A stretch of DNA of 64,000 bases from Pseudomonas sp. LB-090624 (GTDB taxonomy: Bacteria > Pseudomonadota > Gammaproteobacteria > Pseudomonadales > Pseudomonadaceae): contig NZ_QJRL01000016.1 in assembly GCF_003205205.1 (NCBI RefSeq), forward strand, positions 1 to 64,000. Direction: 5' to 3'. Below the pieces are notes generated by a model. It searched no databases. It saw nothing but the letters and a program-made list of their open reading frames with translations, and was not told the DNA's origin. Made by a program: the position numbers and the translations under genes. Positions 33,867 through 43,268 of the stretch are shown one piece after another. Position 1 is the first letter of the stretch; each line of letters opens with the position of its first letter.

Positions 33867-36800
33867 ATGACGTCCCCCAAGCAACCCGCCTCACCGCACA
33901 ACCCGGCGCTCAGCCCAAGCCACCTGGATTTTCCGGTGGTGGGCATCGGTGCCTCGGCAGGTGGACTGGAAGCCATCTGTACGCTGTTCCGGCAAATGCC
34001 CAGCGATTGCGGCATGGCGTTTGTCGTGGTCCTGCACCTTTCGCCCGACCACCAGAGCGTGGCCGACCGCATCATCCAGGGCACCACGAAGATGCCGGTG
34101 CGCCAGGTAACCGAGCCGGTGCCGATCGAACGCAACCACGTCTACGTGATCTCACCCGCCAATCGCCTGTCCACCAACGACGGTTACCTGCGCGTGGCCC
34201 CGGCCAACCGCCGGCGTGGCGACCACGTCGCCATCGACCTGTTCTTCCGCGACCTGGCCGACGTGCACAAGGACCACGCCTTTTGTGTGGTGTTGTCCGG
34301 CACGGGCGCCGACGGTGCGGTGGGCCTGTCGCGGATCAAGGAACAGGGCGGCGTGACCCTGGTGCAGACCCCGGATGACGCCCAGTACGACAGCATGCCC
34401 CGTGCAGCCATCGAAACCGGCATGGTCGACCTGGTGCTGCCTGCGGCGGAAATGCCGCAAAAGCTGCTTGAACTGTGGCGCAATGCACGCCAGGTAAAGC
34501 TGCCCGAAATCGAAGACGACACCCTGCCACCCGCCCTGGGCACCCGCGCGGGTGACGCCCAGGCAAGCGAACCACTGCTCGAAGAGATCCTTCTGCAGTT
34601 GCGCAGCAACACCGGCCATGATTTTCAGCACTACAAGCGCGCCACCGTGCTAAGGCGCATCGAGCGACGCTTGCATGTGACCGGGCAGAGCAACCTGGCC
34701 GGCTACCTGCGTTATCTGGAGCAGCACCCGGCCGAATCCACTGCATTGCTCGCCGACATGCTGATCGGCGTGACCAATTTCTTCCGCGACCGCGAAGCCT
34801 TCGAGTCACTGGAGCGGCATGTGTTGCCGCAACTGGCCTGCGAGCGTGACCCCGCCGACGGCAATGACGAGATCCGCATCTGGTCAGCCGGTTGCTCCAC
34901 CGGTGAAGAAGCGTACAGCGTGGCCATGCTGGTGTGCGAACAGCTGGCGCTGGAGCAGCGCGCACGCAAGGTACAGGTGTTCGCCACCGACCTTGATGAG
35001 CGTGCCATCGGCATCGCCCGCATTGGCTCATACCCTGAGGCGATCGTCACCGACGTGCCGCCGAGTCGCCTGCGCCCGTTCTTCGTCAAGGAAGACCAGC
35101 ATTACCGGGTTCGCAAGGAGGTGCGCGAGAAGGTGTTGTTCGCCCGCCATAACCTGCTATCAGACCCACCGTTTTCGCAGATCGACCTGATTGTTTGTCG
35201 CAACCTTCTGATTTACCTGGACCGTGAGGTGCAGCGCGACATCCTGCAGATGTTCCACTTTGCCTTGCGCCCAGGGGGTTACCTGTTCCTTGGCTCCTCC
35301 GAGTCGGCCGATGTGGCCGGCGAACTGTTCGCCCCCGTCGACAAGCGCAACCGCATCTTCCGTGCCCGCGATGTCAGCAATGCCGGGCGCCGCGCTGAAC
35401 GCCAGCTACCGGGCAAGTCCGTCAGCAGTACCAACCTGGACACCGTGGCCAAGGTCAAGCCCGGGCGCAAATCGTCGTATGCCGAACTGCACCACCGGGC
35501 ACTGGCGCAGCGCATGCCGCCCAGCCTGATCGTCGATACCGAAGGCCATATCCTGCACATGAGCGATGGCGTCGGTCGCTTCCTGCAGCTGGCCGGTGGC
35601 GAGCCCAGCCGCAACCTGCTCAGCCTGGTACTGCCCAGCTTGCGGCTGGCCCTGCGCAGCACGCTGTTCCAGGCTCGCCAAGGTACCGAGGCAGTGACTT
35701 CCCGCCCGGTCGACCTGGTCGACAGCGAGCACAGGTTACAGGTAGAGATCACCGTTCAGCCCTACAGGGACGACCTCCATGGCAGCGATTGCCTGCTGGT
35801 AGTGTTTGAACAGCGCGCGCCGGACCCGTCCTTACCGCTGCCCGGGGTCATTCGCCAGACCGACAGCATGGTCTTGCACAACCTCGAGCGCGAACTGCAG
35901 CGCACCCGCTTGCAACTGCAGGAAACCATCGAGCAGTCGGAAGTTTCCAGCGAAGAGCTGACCGCCTCCAACGAAGAAATGCAGGCGATCAACGAAGAAC
36001 TGCGTTCGGCCAGCGAAGAGCTGGAAACCAGCAAGGAAGAGCTGCAGTCGATCAACGAGGAGTTGTTGACGGTCAACTACGAGCTGAAGAACAAGGTCGA
36101 GGAAACCGACAAGGTCAACGACTACCTCAGCAACCTGATTGCCTGCACCGAAATCGCCACGGTGTTCGTCGACCGCAACCTGCATATCCGCTGGTTCACC
36201 CCACGCGCCACCGACCTGTTCAATATCCTGGCCGTCGACACCGGCCGTTCGCTGCTCGACATCACCCACCGCCTGGATTACCCCGCGCTGGCCGACGATG
36301 CCCGCGCCGTGGCCCAGGGTGCTGCCATCATTGAACGAGAAATCGGCGGCCAGAACGACCACTGGTACCTGGCGCGCCTGCTGCCGTATCGGTCCAGCGA
36401 ACAAAAAATCGATGGCACGGTGCTGACGTTCATCGACATCAGCAGCAGCCATGCTGCCGAAGAACGGGTGCGCCAGGGTGAAGAAAAGCTGAGCAGGCAA
36501 CTGGCAGAGTCGCAGAGCTCCAGCCACATGAAAGATGAGTTTTTCGCCGTCATGTCGCATGAGCTCAAGCACCCGCTGAACCTGATCCAGCTCAATGCCG
36601 AAATTCTGCGTCGCCTGCCATCGATCAAGAACATCGGGGCAGCCAGCAAGGCTGTCGCCACCATCTGCGAGGCGGTCTCGAGCCAGGCGCGGATCATCGA
36701 CGACCTGCTGGATGTGGCCCGTATTCGCACCGGCAAGCTCAAGCTCAAGACCGAACCGGTAGACCTCGGCGCCATCCTGCAAGGCATCCATGGCGTGGTG

Positions 36801-37646
36801 TTGAACGAGCAGCACGCCTGCCCGGTGCGCCTGGAAATGCCCGCTGACGGGCTACCGGTGATGATCGAAGGCGATGTCACGCGGCTGGAGCAGATCATCT
36901 GGAACCTGCTGAACAACGCGATCAAGTTCAGCCCGGCCGGCGGCGAGATACGCCTGGTGCTCAGCCACGACGACCATCAGGCATGCTTGCAGGTGATCGA
37001 CCATGGCGTGGGCTTGAGCCACGACAGCCTGGACCATATCTTCGACCTGTTCAGCCAAGCTGCACCGCAACTGGCCAGCCACAACCGTGAAGGCCTGGGT
37101 ATCGGCCTGTCGTTGGTGCGGCAACTGGCCGAAGCACAGGGCGGTAGCGTTCAGGCCAGTTCGCCTGGTTTGGGCCTGGGCTGCACGTTCACCGTCTGCC
37201 TGCCGTTGTGCGATGTACAGGGGCCGCAGGCGGTGCCAGGTGTGGAAGTGCAGAGTGAAGGCCGTTTGAACGGTATCCGCGTGCTGTTGGTGGATGACTC
37301 CGTGGCGGTGCTCGAGGTGATGCAGGAGTTGCTGGAGATGGAGAGCGCCAGCGTCAACGCTTTCAGTCAGCCGCTCGAGGCGCTTGCTGCGGCTGCGGGC
37401 GAAGAGTTCGACATCATCATCTCCGACATCGGCATGCCGGTGATGGACGGACATGCCTTGATCAAGGCCTTGCGCGGCCATGTGCACCTGCGCCACACAC
37501 CGGCCATTGCGCTTACCGGCTACGGCGCCAGCGCTGACCAGCACAAGTCGCGGCAGTCAGGGTTCGATCGCCACTTGAACAAACCGGTCGGCTATGACGA
37601 GCTGGTCGAGGCCATCGAGGCGTTGAGCGGTACGGTACCGTACTGA
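33867..37646 (+). CDS. CheB-CheR-PAS-histidine kinase-receiver fusion
   Basis: A 1259-residue multidomain signalling protein. The CheB methylesterase module opens with VVGIGASAGGLEAI (catalytic Ser), VVVLHLSPDHQSV (His) and LSGTGADGAVGLS (Asp). CheR follows from about residue 220, with YKRATVLRRIERRLHV and IWSAGCSTGEEAYSVAM for SAM binding. A long coiled-coil (SNEEMQAINEELRSASEELE) leads into a PAS-like domain near residues 750-860. The HisKA box is FAVMSHELKHPLNLIQL with His near residue 894, the ATPase N-box IIWNLLNNAIKFSP, and a terminal receiver has Asp in IIISDIGMPVMDGH. No chemoreceptor is encoded nearby. Start chosen at MTSPKQPASP; the frame is open upstream but lacks family similarity there. 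Confidence 0.9.
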   Translation: MTSPKQPASPHNPALSPSHLDFPVVGIGASAGGLEAICTLFRQMPSDCGMAFVVVLHLSPDHQSVADRIIQGTTKMPVRQVTEPVPIERNHVYVISPANRLSTNDGYLRVAPANRRRGDHVAIDLFFRDLADVHKDHAFCVVLSGTGADGAVGLSRIKEQGGVTLVQTPDDAQYDSMPRAAIETGMVDLVLPAAEMPQKLLELWRNARQVKLPEIEDDTLPPALGTRAGDAQASEPLLEEILLQLRSNTGHDFQHYKRATVLRRIERRLHVTGQSNLAGYLRYLEQHPAESTALLADMLIGVTNFFRDREAFESLERHVLPQLACERDPADGNDEIRIWSAGCSTGEEAYSVAMLVCEQLALEQRARKVQVFATDLDERAIGIARIGSYPEAIVTDVPPSRLRPFFVKEDQHYRVRKEVREKVLFARHNLLSDPPFSQIDLIVCRNLLIYLDREVQRDILQMFHFALRPGGYLFLGSSESADVAGELFAPVDKRNRIFRARDVSNAGRRAERQLPGKSVSSTNLDTVAKVKPGRKSSYAELHHRALAQRMPPSLIVDTEGHILHMSDGVGRFLQLAGGEPSRNLLSLVLPSLRLALRSTLFQARQGTEAVTSRPVDLVDSEHRLQVEITVQPYRDDLHGSDCLLVVFEQRAPDPSLPLPGVIRQTDSMVLHNLERELQRTRLQLQETIEQSEVSSEELTASNEEMQAINEELRSASEELETSKEELQSINEELLTVNYELKNKVEETDKVNDYLSNLIACTEIATVFVDRNLHIRWFTPRATDLFNILAVDTGRSLLDITHRLDYPALADDARAVAQGAAIIEREIGGQNDHWYLARLLPYRSSEQKIDGTVLTFIDISSSHAAEERVRQGEEKLSRQLAESQSSSHMKDEFFAVMSHELKHPLNLIQLNAEILRRLPSIKNIGAASKAVATICEAVSSQARIIDDLLDVARIRTGKLKLKTEPVDLGAILQGIHGVVLNEQHACPVRLEMPADGLPVMIEGDVTRLEQIIWNLLNNAIKFSPAGGEIRLVLSHDDHQACLQVIDHGVGLSHDSLDHIFDLFSQAAPQLASHNREGLGIGLSLVRQLAEAQGGSVQASSPGLGLGCTFTVCLPLCDVQGPQAVPGVEVQSEGRLNGIRVLLVDDSVAVLEVMQELLEMESASVNAFSQPLEALAAAAGEEFDIIISDIGMPVMDGHALIKALRGHVHLRHTPAIALTGYGASADQHKSRQSGFDRHLNKPVGYDELVEAIEALSGTVPY

Positions 37647-37715
37647 GGGCGGGTGGGTTGCCTGTCCCGGCCCTTCACGGCGGTTCATCCGCGCGAGGGC
37701 CGGCACAGGCAAGCA

Positions 37716-38267
37716 CTAGGCGTGCACGCTCCACTGACACGCCTCCAACTCGATCGGCATCTCGTCAATGGCATGGATCATGCCGTTCTCCAGTGCCTCC
37801 GCAGGCCCCAGTATCCGTGGGTAGGCCATCAGGTACCGCGGCACATCCAGTACCTCGGTCGCGCCTTGGGTCCGCTCGGCGACGATCTGTGCATACAGCT
37901 GCAAGTCGTAATCCAGGCTCATCGCATACTCGGCCATGCGCGCATGGTCGACCGAACCATGCAAGGTCCAGTGAAACGGATGGAACAGGAACTTGCTGTG
38001 GCTGCACGCCGTGCGCCGTTCCCCGGCCAGGAACAGGATATTGCCCATTGACTCGACCGTGCCAAGGTTGTGGGTATGCACCGGTACCGGCAAGGACCGC
38101 AGGAAGTTGTACAGGGTAAAGCCGTAACTGCATTCGCCGCCCATCGTAGCGATGTTCAATTGCAGCACCTCGGGCCCTTGCTGCAATACCCGGGAACAGG
38201 TGTTGATCAGGTTGCCACACGTCGATGAGTTGATCGGCCCGGTGAAGTGAATGATATGTCTGGCCAT
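37716..38267 (-). CDS. Orphan ClpP-like serine protease
   Basis: A 183-residue protein of the ClpP/crotonase-like protease fold. Alignment by eye places Ser73 in GTVESMGNILFLAG at the ClpP nucleophile and His96 in SKFLFHPFHWT at the catalytic His. The oxyanion-hole segment is altered (NIATMGGECSYG in place of NSPGG). The third catalytic Asp is uncertain. The C-terminal LGPAEALENGMIHAID matches the ClpP end. It is shorter than housekeeping ClpP and has no ATPase partner beside it. Start at MARHIIHFTG with GGAGG upstream. It is encoded next to an iron-permease-like gene on the same strand. Confidence 0.75.
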   Translation of the reverse strand: MARHIIHFTGPINSSTCGNLINTCSRVLQQGPEVLQLNIATMGGECSYGFTLYNFLRSLPVPVHTHNLGTVESMGNILFLAGERRTACSHSKFLFHPFHWTLHGSVDHARMAEYAMSLDYDLQLYAQIVAERTQGATEVLDVPRYLMAYPRILGPAEALENGMIHAIDEMPIELEACQWSVHA

Positions 38268-38289
38268 GCTTGCCTCCACGGTTGGCAGG

Positions 38290-38664
38290 TCATTCCTTGG
38301 CGTTCTGTCCATCGTCACCCTGCCCCGCCATCTGCTGGTAGTGTTTGCGCAGGGCGTGCAGCTCGGCCGGGTCCATGTCTTCGAGGTCCAGCAGGGCCTT
38401 GTGCGCCCGGCGCGTGGTGCGCAGTAGCTCGTCGATCTTGATGTGCAGTTCGTCGTTATCGCGGTTCTGGGTATTCTGGATCAGGAACACCATCAGGAAG
38501 GTGATGATGGTAGTTGAGGTGTTGATCACCAACTGCCAGGTATCGTTGAAACCGAACAACGGCCCGGTAACCGCCCAGGTCAGGATCAGCAGGCAGGCGA
38601 TGCCGAAGCTGAGCGGGCGGCCGGCCCAGTTTGAAAGCCAGTGGGCGAAACGGTCGAATTTCAT
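38290..38664 (-). CDS. Low-affinity iron permease-family membrane protein
   Basis: A 124-residue protein with two N-terminal membrane helices (LSFGIACLLILTWAVTGPLF and LVINTSTTIITFLMVFLIQN) and a charged helical tail (ELHIKIDELLRTTRRAHKAL). The pattern LIQNTQNRDNDELHIKIDEL is typical of the iron-permease (Fet4-like) bacterial family, though transport has not been shown for most members. It sits directly upstream of the ClpP-like gene, 22 bp apart, on the same strand; the two are probably co-transcribed. Confidence 0.85.
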   Translation of the reverse strand: MKFDRFAHWLSNWAGRPLSFGIACLLILTWAVTGPLFGFNDTWQLVINTSTTIITFLMVFLIQNTQNRDNDELHIKIDELLRTTRRAHKALLDLEDMDPAELHALRKHYQQMAGQGDDGQNAKE

Positions 38665-38830
38665 CCTGGTACCCTTCCATGACGCGCGTATGCGGTGGAA
38701 ACGTCAGGCGCCGCAAAGTTCAACCTGCCGTAGGTGTTTTCCGTTGGTCAATCCTGCTGAACCCGCGCCGCCCTTTGTGAGTCGCACCTTCAGAGCGACC
38801 GAACAAGGAACCGGCAATGAGGGCGGCAGC

Positions 38831-39748
38831 GTGAGTGATATCCGCATCGGTATCTCCGGGTGGCGTTATGGCCCCTGGCGCAAGGATTTCTACCCCAAGG
38901 GCCTGCACCAGGATGACGAACTGGCGTTCGCTTCGCGGGCGGTGAACAGCATCGAGATAAATGGCTCGTTCTATAGCCTGCAAACCCCCGAGCGCTATCT
39001 GGGCTGGCGTGACGAAACACCAGAGGGTTTCGTGTTTGCAGTGAAAGGGCCGCGCTACATTACCCATGTGCGGCGATTGAAGGACATCGAGGAGCCCGTC
39101 GCCAATTTCTTTGCCTCGGGGCCGCTGTTGCTGGGCGACAAGCTCGGCCCGTTCCTGTGGCAGTTTCCGCCGAACATGAAGTTCGATGAGGCGCGCTTTG
39201 CCCGGTTCCTGGCGTTGTTGCCGCGTAATCGCCAGGCCGCCCGCGAGTGTGCCCAAGGCTGCGCCGAGCGCCTGAAGGGCAATGGCGGCTTGGCGATCGA
39301 AGGCAACGCGCGCTTGCGCCACGCCGTGGAGGTCCGCCACGAAAGCTTCGTCTGCGAGGCCTTTGTCAAGTTGCTGCGCAAGCATCAGGTGGCATTGGTG
39401 GTGGCCGACAGCGCTGGCAAGTGGCCCTATGTCGAGGATGTGACCGCCGACTTCGTCTACATGCGCCTGCATGGGGATGTGGAGCTGTACAGCAGCGGCT
39501 ATACCGCTCGTGCGTTGCGGCGCTGGAAGGAGCGCATCCAGCACTGGAGCCGGGGTAGCCAAGTGGAAGATGCCCGCTTGATCGTGCCCGGGCCGCCACC
39601 TAGGCGCGCCGCGCGTGATGTTTACTGCTATTTCGACAATGACCAGAAAGTGCATGCGCCCTACGACGCCCGGCGGCTGCTGCAGAAGCTGTCGCTTGAC
39701 CATGACCTGATGACTGAGCCTGGCGTGGTGCCGGAGGTGGCCCTGTGA
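38831..39748 (+). CDS. DUF72 family protein
   Basis: A 305-residue protein of the DUF72 (YecE-like) family with a TIM-barrel-type layout. Motifs: IRIGISGWRYGPWRKDFYP at the N-terminus, NSIEINGSFYSLQTPE, GPFLWQFPPNMKF and DFVYMRLHGDVELY. A GTG start is used, with GAGGG upstream. The stop overlaps the next gene start. Function is unknown in the family, though roles in nucleic-acid-linked or cluster-associated metabolism have been suggested. It opens a run of four overlapping genes ending in a UPF0104 protein. Confidence 0.88.
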   Translation: MSDIRIGISGWRYGPWRKDFYPKGLHQDDELAFASRAVNSIEINGSFYSLQTPERYLGWRDETPEGFVFAVKGPRYITHVRRLKDIEEPVANFFASGPLLLGDKLGPFLWQFPPNMKFDEARFARFLALLPRNRQAARECAQGCAERLKGNGGLAIEGNARLRHAVEVRHESFVCEAFVKLLRKHQVALVVADSAGKWPYVEDVTADFVYMRLHGDVELYSSGYTARALRRWKERIQHWSRGSQVEDARLIVPGPPPRRAARDVYCYFDNDQKVHAPYDARRLLQKLSLDHDLMTEPGVVPEVAL

Positions 39749-40530
39749 ACCAGACCCTCCCCGCCCCGCGCCGCACCATCGACAAGCTAACCGCCGTACG
39801 CCGGCTCAACGTGTTGACCCTGAACGTGCACAAGGGCTTCACCTTCTTCAACCGGCGCTTCATCCTGCCTGAACTGCGCGAGGCTGTGCGCGCCACCGGC
39901 GCTGATTTGGTGTTCTTGCAAGAAGTGCACGGCAGTCACCAGCAACACGCCCTGCGGCACCCAGCCTGGCCGGAAACGCCGCAATACGAGTTCCTCGCCG
40001 ACAGCATGTGGCCGCAGTTCGCCTATGGGCGTAATGCAGTGTACCCACACGGTGACCACGGCAACGCGCTGCTGTCGAAGTTTCCAATTACCCATTTCAA
40101 CAACCTTGATGTTTCGGTACAGGGTAACGAGCAGCGCGGCTTGCTGCATTGCCGGCTGGACGTACCCGGGCATGATCAGGTGCATGCAGTGTGCGTGCAC
40201 CTGGGCCTGCGCGAGGCCCACCGGCAAAGCCAGGTGAAGCTGCTGCTCGATCTGCTGGCCAGCTTGCCGCCCGAAGCCCCCGTCATCATTGCCGGGGATT
40301 TCAATGACTGGCGGCTGAAGGCGGACGCGCTGCTCAGCCAGCACCTGGTCGAAGCGTTCGGCGCATGTTCCGGCACCCCCGCGCGGAGTTTTCCGGCGCG
40401 CTTGCCGCTGTTGCGCCTGGACCGCATCTACCTGCGCAACGCCGTACCCGACAATGCCAAGGTGTTGTCCAAGTATCCGTGGTCGCACCTTTCCGACCAC
40501 GTCCCATTGGCCGCGGAGATAAACCTGTGA
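39745..40530 (+). CDS. Endonuclease/exonuclease/phosphatase-family protein
   Basis: A 261-residue metal-dependent phosphodiesterase of the EEP fold. Motifs: LNVLTLNVHKGF, LVFLQEVHGSHQQ with the Glu ligand, VIIAGDFNDWRLK, LDRIYLRN and the terminal HLSDHVPLAAEI with the catalytic Asp-His pair. Such proteins cut phosphodiesters in nucleic acids or lipids. A GTG start overlaps the DUF72 stop. Its downstream partner is a cardiolipin synthase, which makes a lipid-linked role worth considering. Confidence 0.88.
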   Translation: MNQTLPAPRRTIDKLTAVRRLNVLTLNVHKGFTFFNRRFILPELREAVRATGADLVFLQEVHGSHQQHALRHPAWPETPQYEFLADSMWPQFAYGRNAVYPHGDHGNALLSKFPITHFNNLDVSVQGNEQRGLLHCRLDVPGHDQVHAVCVHLGLREAHRQSQVKLLLDLLASLPPEAPVIIAGDFNDWRLKADALLSQHLVEAFGACSGTPARSFPARLPLLRLDRIYLRNAVPDNAKVLSKYPWSHLSDHVPLAAEINL

Positions 40531-41729
40531 ACCGACCTTGGGTAGATGGCAACCGCGTGGAGCTGTTGATCAACGGCGAACAATATTACCCCCGGGTGTT
40601 CGAGGCCATGGCCCAGGCACGGGAAGAGATTCTGCTGGAAACGTTCATCATCTTCGATGACAAGGTCGGCCGGCAGCTACAGCAGGTGTTGATAGACGCG
40701 GCGCGCCGAGGCGTGCGGGTCGAGGTGGCCGTGGACGGCTACGGCACCGCTGACTTGCCCGAAGCATTCATTGCGGCGATGACCGATGCCGGCGTCAGCT
40801 TCCATGCCTTCGATCCGCAACCGCGGCTGGTGGGCATGCGTACCAACCTGTTTCGTCGCCTGCACCGCAAAATCGTGGTGGTTGACGGTGAGCGGGCATT
40901 CATCGGTGGTATCAACTACAGCGCCGACCATCTGGGTGACTTTGGCGCCATGGCCAAGCAGGACTACGCCGTGGAAGTCACAGGCCCGGTGGTGGCGCAG
41001 GTGCACGCCGCCAGCAAGCGCCTCATGTCGCCGGTCCTGCAGCCGCCCAGCGCCGTAAGGCCGGTCACTGAGCCGGCTGGCGCTAGCAGCGCTGTACTGG
41101 TCGAGCGCGACAACGGGGTACGCAGTACCGATATCGAGGCTCATTACCTGCAGGCATTTCGCGCCGCCAAGCAGCGCATCGTGGTAGCCAATGCCTATTT
41201 CTTTCCGGGTTATCGCCTGATGCGGGAACTGCGCAACGCGGCCCGGCGTGGCGTGGAGGTGCGGCTGATCCTGCAAGGCCAGCCAGACATGCGCTGGGTC
41301 CGAGCGCTGTCCCGGCTGTTGTACAACTACCTGTTGCGCGACGGTGTGGCCATTCACGAGTACTGCGAGCGGCCCTTGCACGGCAAGGTTGCCCTGGTGG
41401 ACGACCAGTGGGCCACCGTCGGCTCCAGCAACCTGGACCCGCTGAGCTTGTCGTTCAACCTGGAGGCCAACCTGTTCATCCGCGACCCCGCGTTCAACCA
41501 GCAACTGCACGAGCATCTGCAAGCCCTGGCAAGCAAGCAGTGCAAGCCGGTCACACTGGAACGCATGATCCGCGGCTACTGGTGGCGGGCACCGCTGATC
41601 TTCGTGTGCTTCCATGTAATCCGCCACTTCCCGCGCATTGCCGGGTGGTTCCCGGCGCATCGCCAGCGTTTGCGCTCGGCGCAACCAGAGGCGTCCTCCC
41701 AGGGCGATTTGCATGAGGGCAACACCTGA
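40527..41729 (+). CDS. clsB: ClsB-type cardiolipin synthase
   Basis: A 400-residue phospholipase-D superfamily enzyme with two HKD motifs: LHRKIVVVDGERAFIGGINY and LHGKVALVDDQWATVGSSNL (HxK and D in each). No N-terminal membrane anchors are present, as in ClsB rather than ClsA. It condenses phosphatidylglycerol, or phosphatidylglycerol with another donor, to cardiolipin. GTG start overlaps the upstream stop by 4 bp; the last base overlaps the next gene. In E. coli, clsB has ybhP (an EEP-type protein) and ybhN (a UPF0104 membrane protein) as neighbours, the same combination as here. Confidence 0.9.
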   Translation: MNRPWVDGNRVELLINGEQYYPRVFEAMAQAREEILLETFIIFDDKVGRQLQQVLIDAARRGVRVEVAVDGYGTADLPEAFIAAMTDAGVSFHAFDPQPRLVGMRTNLFRRLHRKIVVVDGERAFIGGINYSADHLGDFGAMAKQDYAVEVTGPVVAQVHAASKRLMSPVLQPPSAVRPVTEPAGASSAVLVERDNGVRSTDIEAHYLQAFRAAKQRIVVANAYFFPGYRLMRELRNAARRGVEVRLILQGQPDMRWVRALSRLLYNYLLRDGVAIHEYCERPLHGKVALVDDQWATVGSSNLDPLSLSFNLEANLFIRDPAFNQQLHEHLQALASKQCKPVTLERMIRGYWWRAPLIFVCFHVIRHFPRIAGWFPAHRQRLRSAQPEASSQGDLHEGNT

Positions 41730-42682
41730 TGGCGCGCAAAGCTTGGCAAACCTGGGGCAAACGCCTGCTCACTGTGGCCTTCCTGGTCTTGATCCCGGTG
41801 CTGTTATACCTGTTGGCGCGTAACCTGGACTGGAATGAGGTACGTCAGTCCTTGCTGGCGTACAAGCCCGGTACGCTGGCCATAGGCCTTGCAATCGCCC
41901 TGTGCAGCTACCTGACCTTCGCCAGCTACGACCTGCTGGCGCGGGCGTATACCGGGCACCACCTGCCGGCAAGGCAAGTATTGCCCATTGCTTTTGTCTG
42001 CTATGCCTTCAACCTCAACTTCACCACCTGGGTAGGCGGTGTTGCCTTGCGCTACCGGCTATACAGCCGCCTGGGCCTGGATACCCCGACCATTACCCGC
42101 ATCCTTACCTTGGGCCTGCTGACCAACTGGATGGGCTACATGCTGCTGGCCGGTACTGTGTTTGCCTTGGGTTTGGTCGAGCTGCCCAGCAGCTGGGCGG
42201 TGGGCGCCACCGGTCTGCGCCTGATCGGCCTGCTGTTGCTGGCTGTTGCCACGGGCTACCTGCTAGCCTGTGGCCTGGCCAAAAAACGGACCTGGCGCTG
42301 GCGTGACCATGAAGTGACGCTGCCCTCGTTGCGACTGGCGCTGTGCCAAGTGGCACTGGGTGCCAGCAACTGGGCCCTGATGGCGTTGCTGATCTTCTGG
42401 CTACTGCCGGGAGACGCGTTCTACCCCTCGATTCTGGGCATTTTGCTGATCAGCTGTGTGGCAGGCGTGGTCGCCCACATCCCGGCGGGGCTGGGTGTGC
42501 TTGAAGCGGTCTTCCTTGCCCTGCTGCACGGGCAAATGGCCCAAGGCACCCTGGTGGCTGCGCTGTTGGGCTACCGCACGCTGTACTACCTGCTGCCGCT
42601 GCTGCTGGCGGTGGTTACCTACCTGATCCTGGAAAAGCGCGCCAAGGCCATGCGCCGGCGCGACAAGCCCGCCGAGACCTGA
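41729..42682 (+). CDS. UPF0104/YbhN-like membrane protein
   Basis: A 317-residue polytopic inner-membrane protein with about eight hydrophobic segments, of the lysylphosphatidylglycerol synthase membrane-domain group (UPF0104). The start overlaps the clsB stop by one base (TGATG). Motifs include NFTTWVGGVALRYRLYSRLG and AHIPAGLGVLEAVFLALL, the latter typical for the family. The YbhN group is proposed to move or flip lipids, unproven. Its partners are the cardiolipin synthase and the EEP protein. Confidence 0.87.
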   Translation: MARKAWQTWGKRLLTVAFLVLIPVLLYLLARNLDWNEVRQSLLAYKPGTLAIGLAIALCSYLTFASYDLLARAYTGHHLPARQVLPIAFVCYAFNLNFTTWVGGVALRYRLYSRLGLDTPTITRILTLGLLTNWMGYMLLAGTVFALGLVELPSSWAVGATGLRLIGLLLLAVATGYLLACGLAKKRTWRWRDHEVTLPSLRLALCQVALGASNWALMALLIFWLLPGDAFYPSILGILLISCVAGVVAHIPAGLGVLEAVFLALLHGQMAQGTLVAALLGYRTLYYLLPLLLAVVTYLILEKRAKAMRRRDKPAET

Positions 42683-42710
42683 CAAGGGCCATTGGCCCGG
42701 GAGGTGGCAA

Positions 42711-43127
42711 GTGCGTATTCGAGTGATGCTGTTGATTGTTGCCAGCCTGGCCAGCGGCCAGGCCTTGGCCGAAGCCTGCAACGTACTGACCCGCTCCTCC
42801 AGCGACGCGGTAACGCCAGTTGAGCGGCACACCTGCTACAGCTACAGCAACCTGCCCGCCGAAGCGATCAACTGGTCGTGCAGCAACGAGAGCAAAGACA
42901 TGCTCAACAGCGAGAAGCACAAGGTTGCGCGATGTGCCGATGGCAGTGTCGGCAGCTGTATTGCGCCACTGACCCAGGAAGCGCTGGCCAACCCCAAGGC
43001 TACCGGCGGTGAGCAACCCGCGATGCCCAAGGATGCCCGGGTGATCACCTACTATTACGACACCCCTAGCCTCGGCCAGGCCCGCACCGATTGCGAGCGC
43101 AACAACGGCATCTGGCAAACCCATTGA
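42711..43127 (+). CDS. Periplasmic protein of unknown function
   Basis: A 138-residue protein with a signal peptide (MLLIVASLASGQALAEA, cut after Ala-Leu-Ala). The mature part has seven cysteines spaced through the chain (ACNVLTR, HTCYSY, WSCSNE, ARCADG, GSCIAP, RTDCERN), so disulfide bonds are expected in the periplasm. A GTG start is used, with GGGAGG upstream. It follows the UPF0104 gene by 28 bp on the same strand and may belong to that unit. The family is not recognised. Confidence 0.75.
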   Translation: MRIRVMLLIVASLASGQALAEACNVLTRSSSDAVTPVERHTCYSYSNLPAEAINWSCSNESKDMLNSEKHKVARCADGSVGSCIAPLTQEALANPKATGGEQPAMPKDARVITYYYDTPSLGQARTDCERNNGIWQTH

Positions 43128-43268
43128 TCTGGCATGCCAATCGCTGAAAGGCGCCGTGTGCTGCGAAGAGGCCGGCCAAGCCAACGGCCTTCCCTGGCAA
43201 TAATGGCGTCATCGCAGCGCAAGGCCGCGTGCTACAGAGCACTCGTTTGCCCTGAGCACCAGGAAGCC

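Noticed and set aside
35832..36815. 327-codon minus-strand frame opposite the CheB-CheR fusion
   Set aside because: Antisense shadow without ribosome site; the plus-strand coiled-coil and kinase domains explain the sequence.
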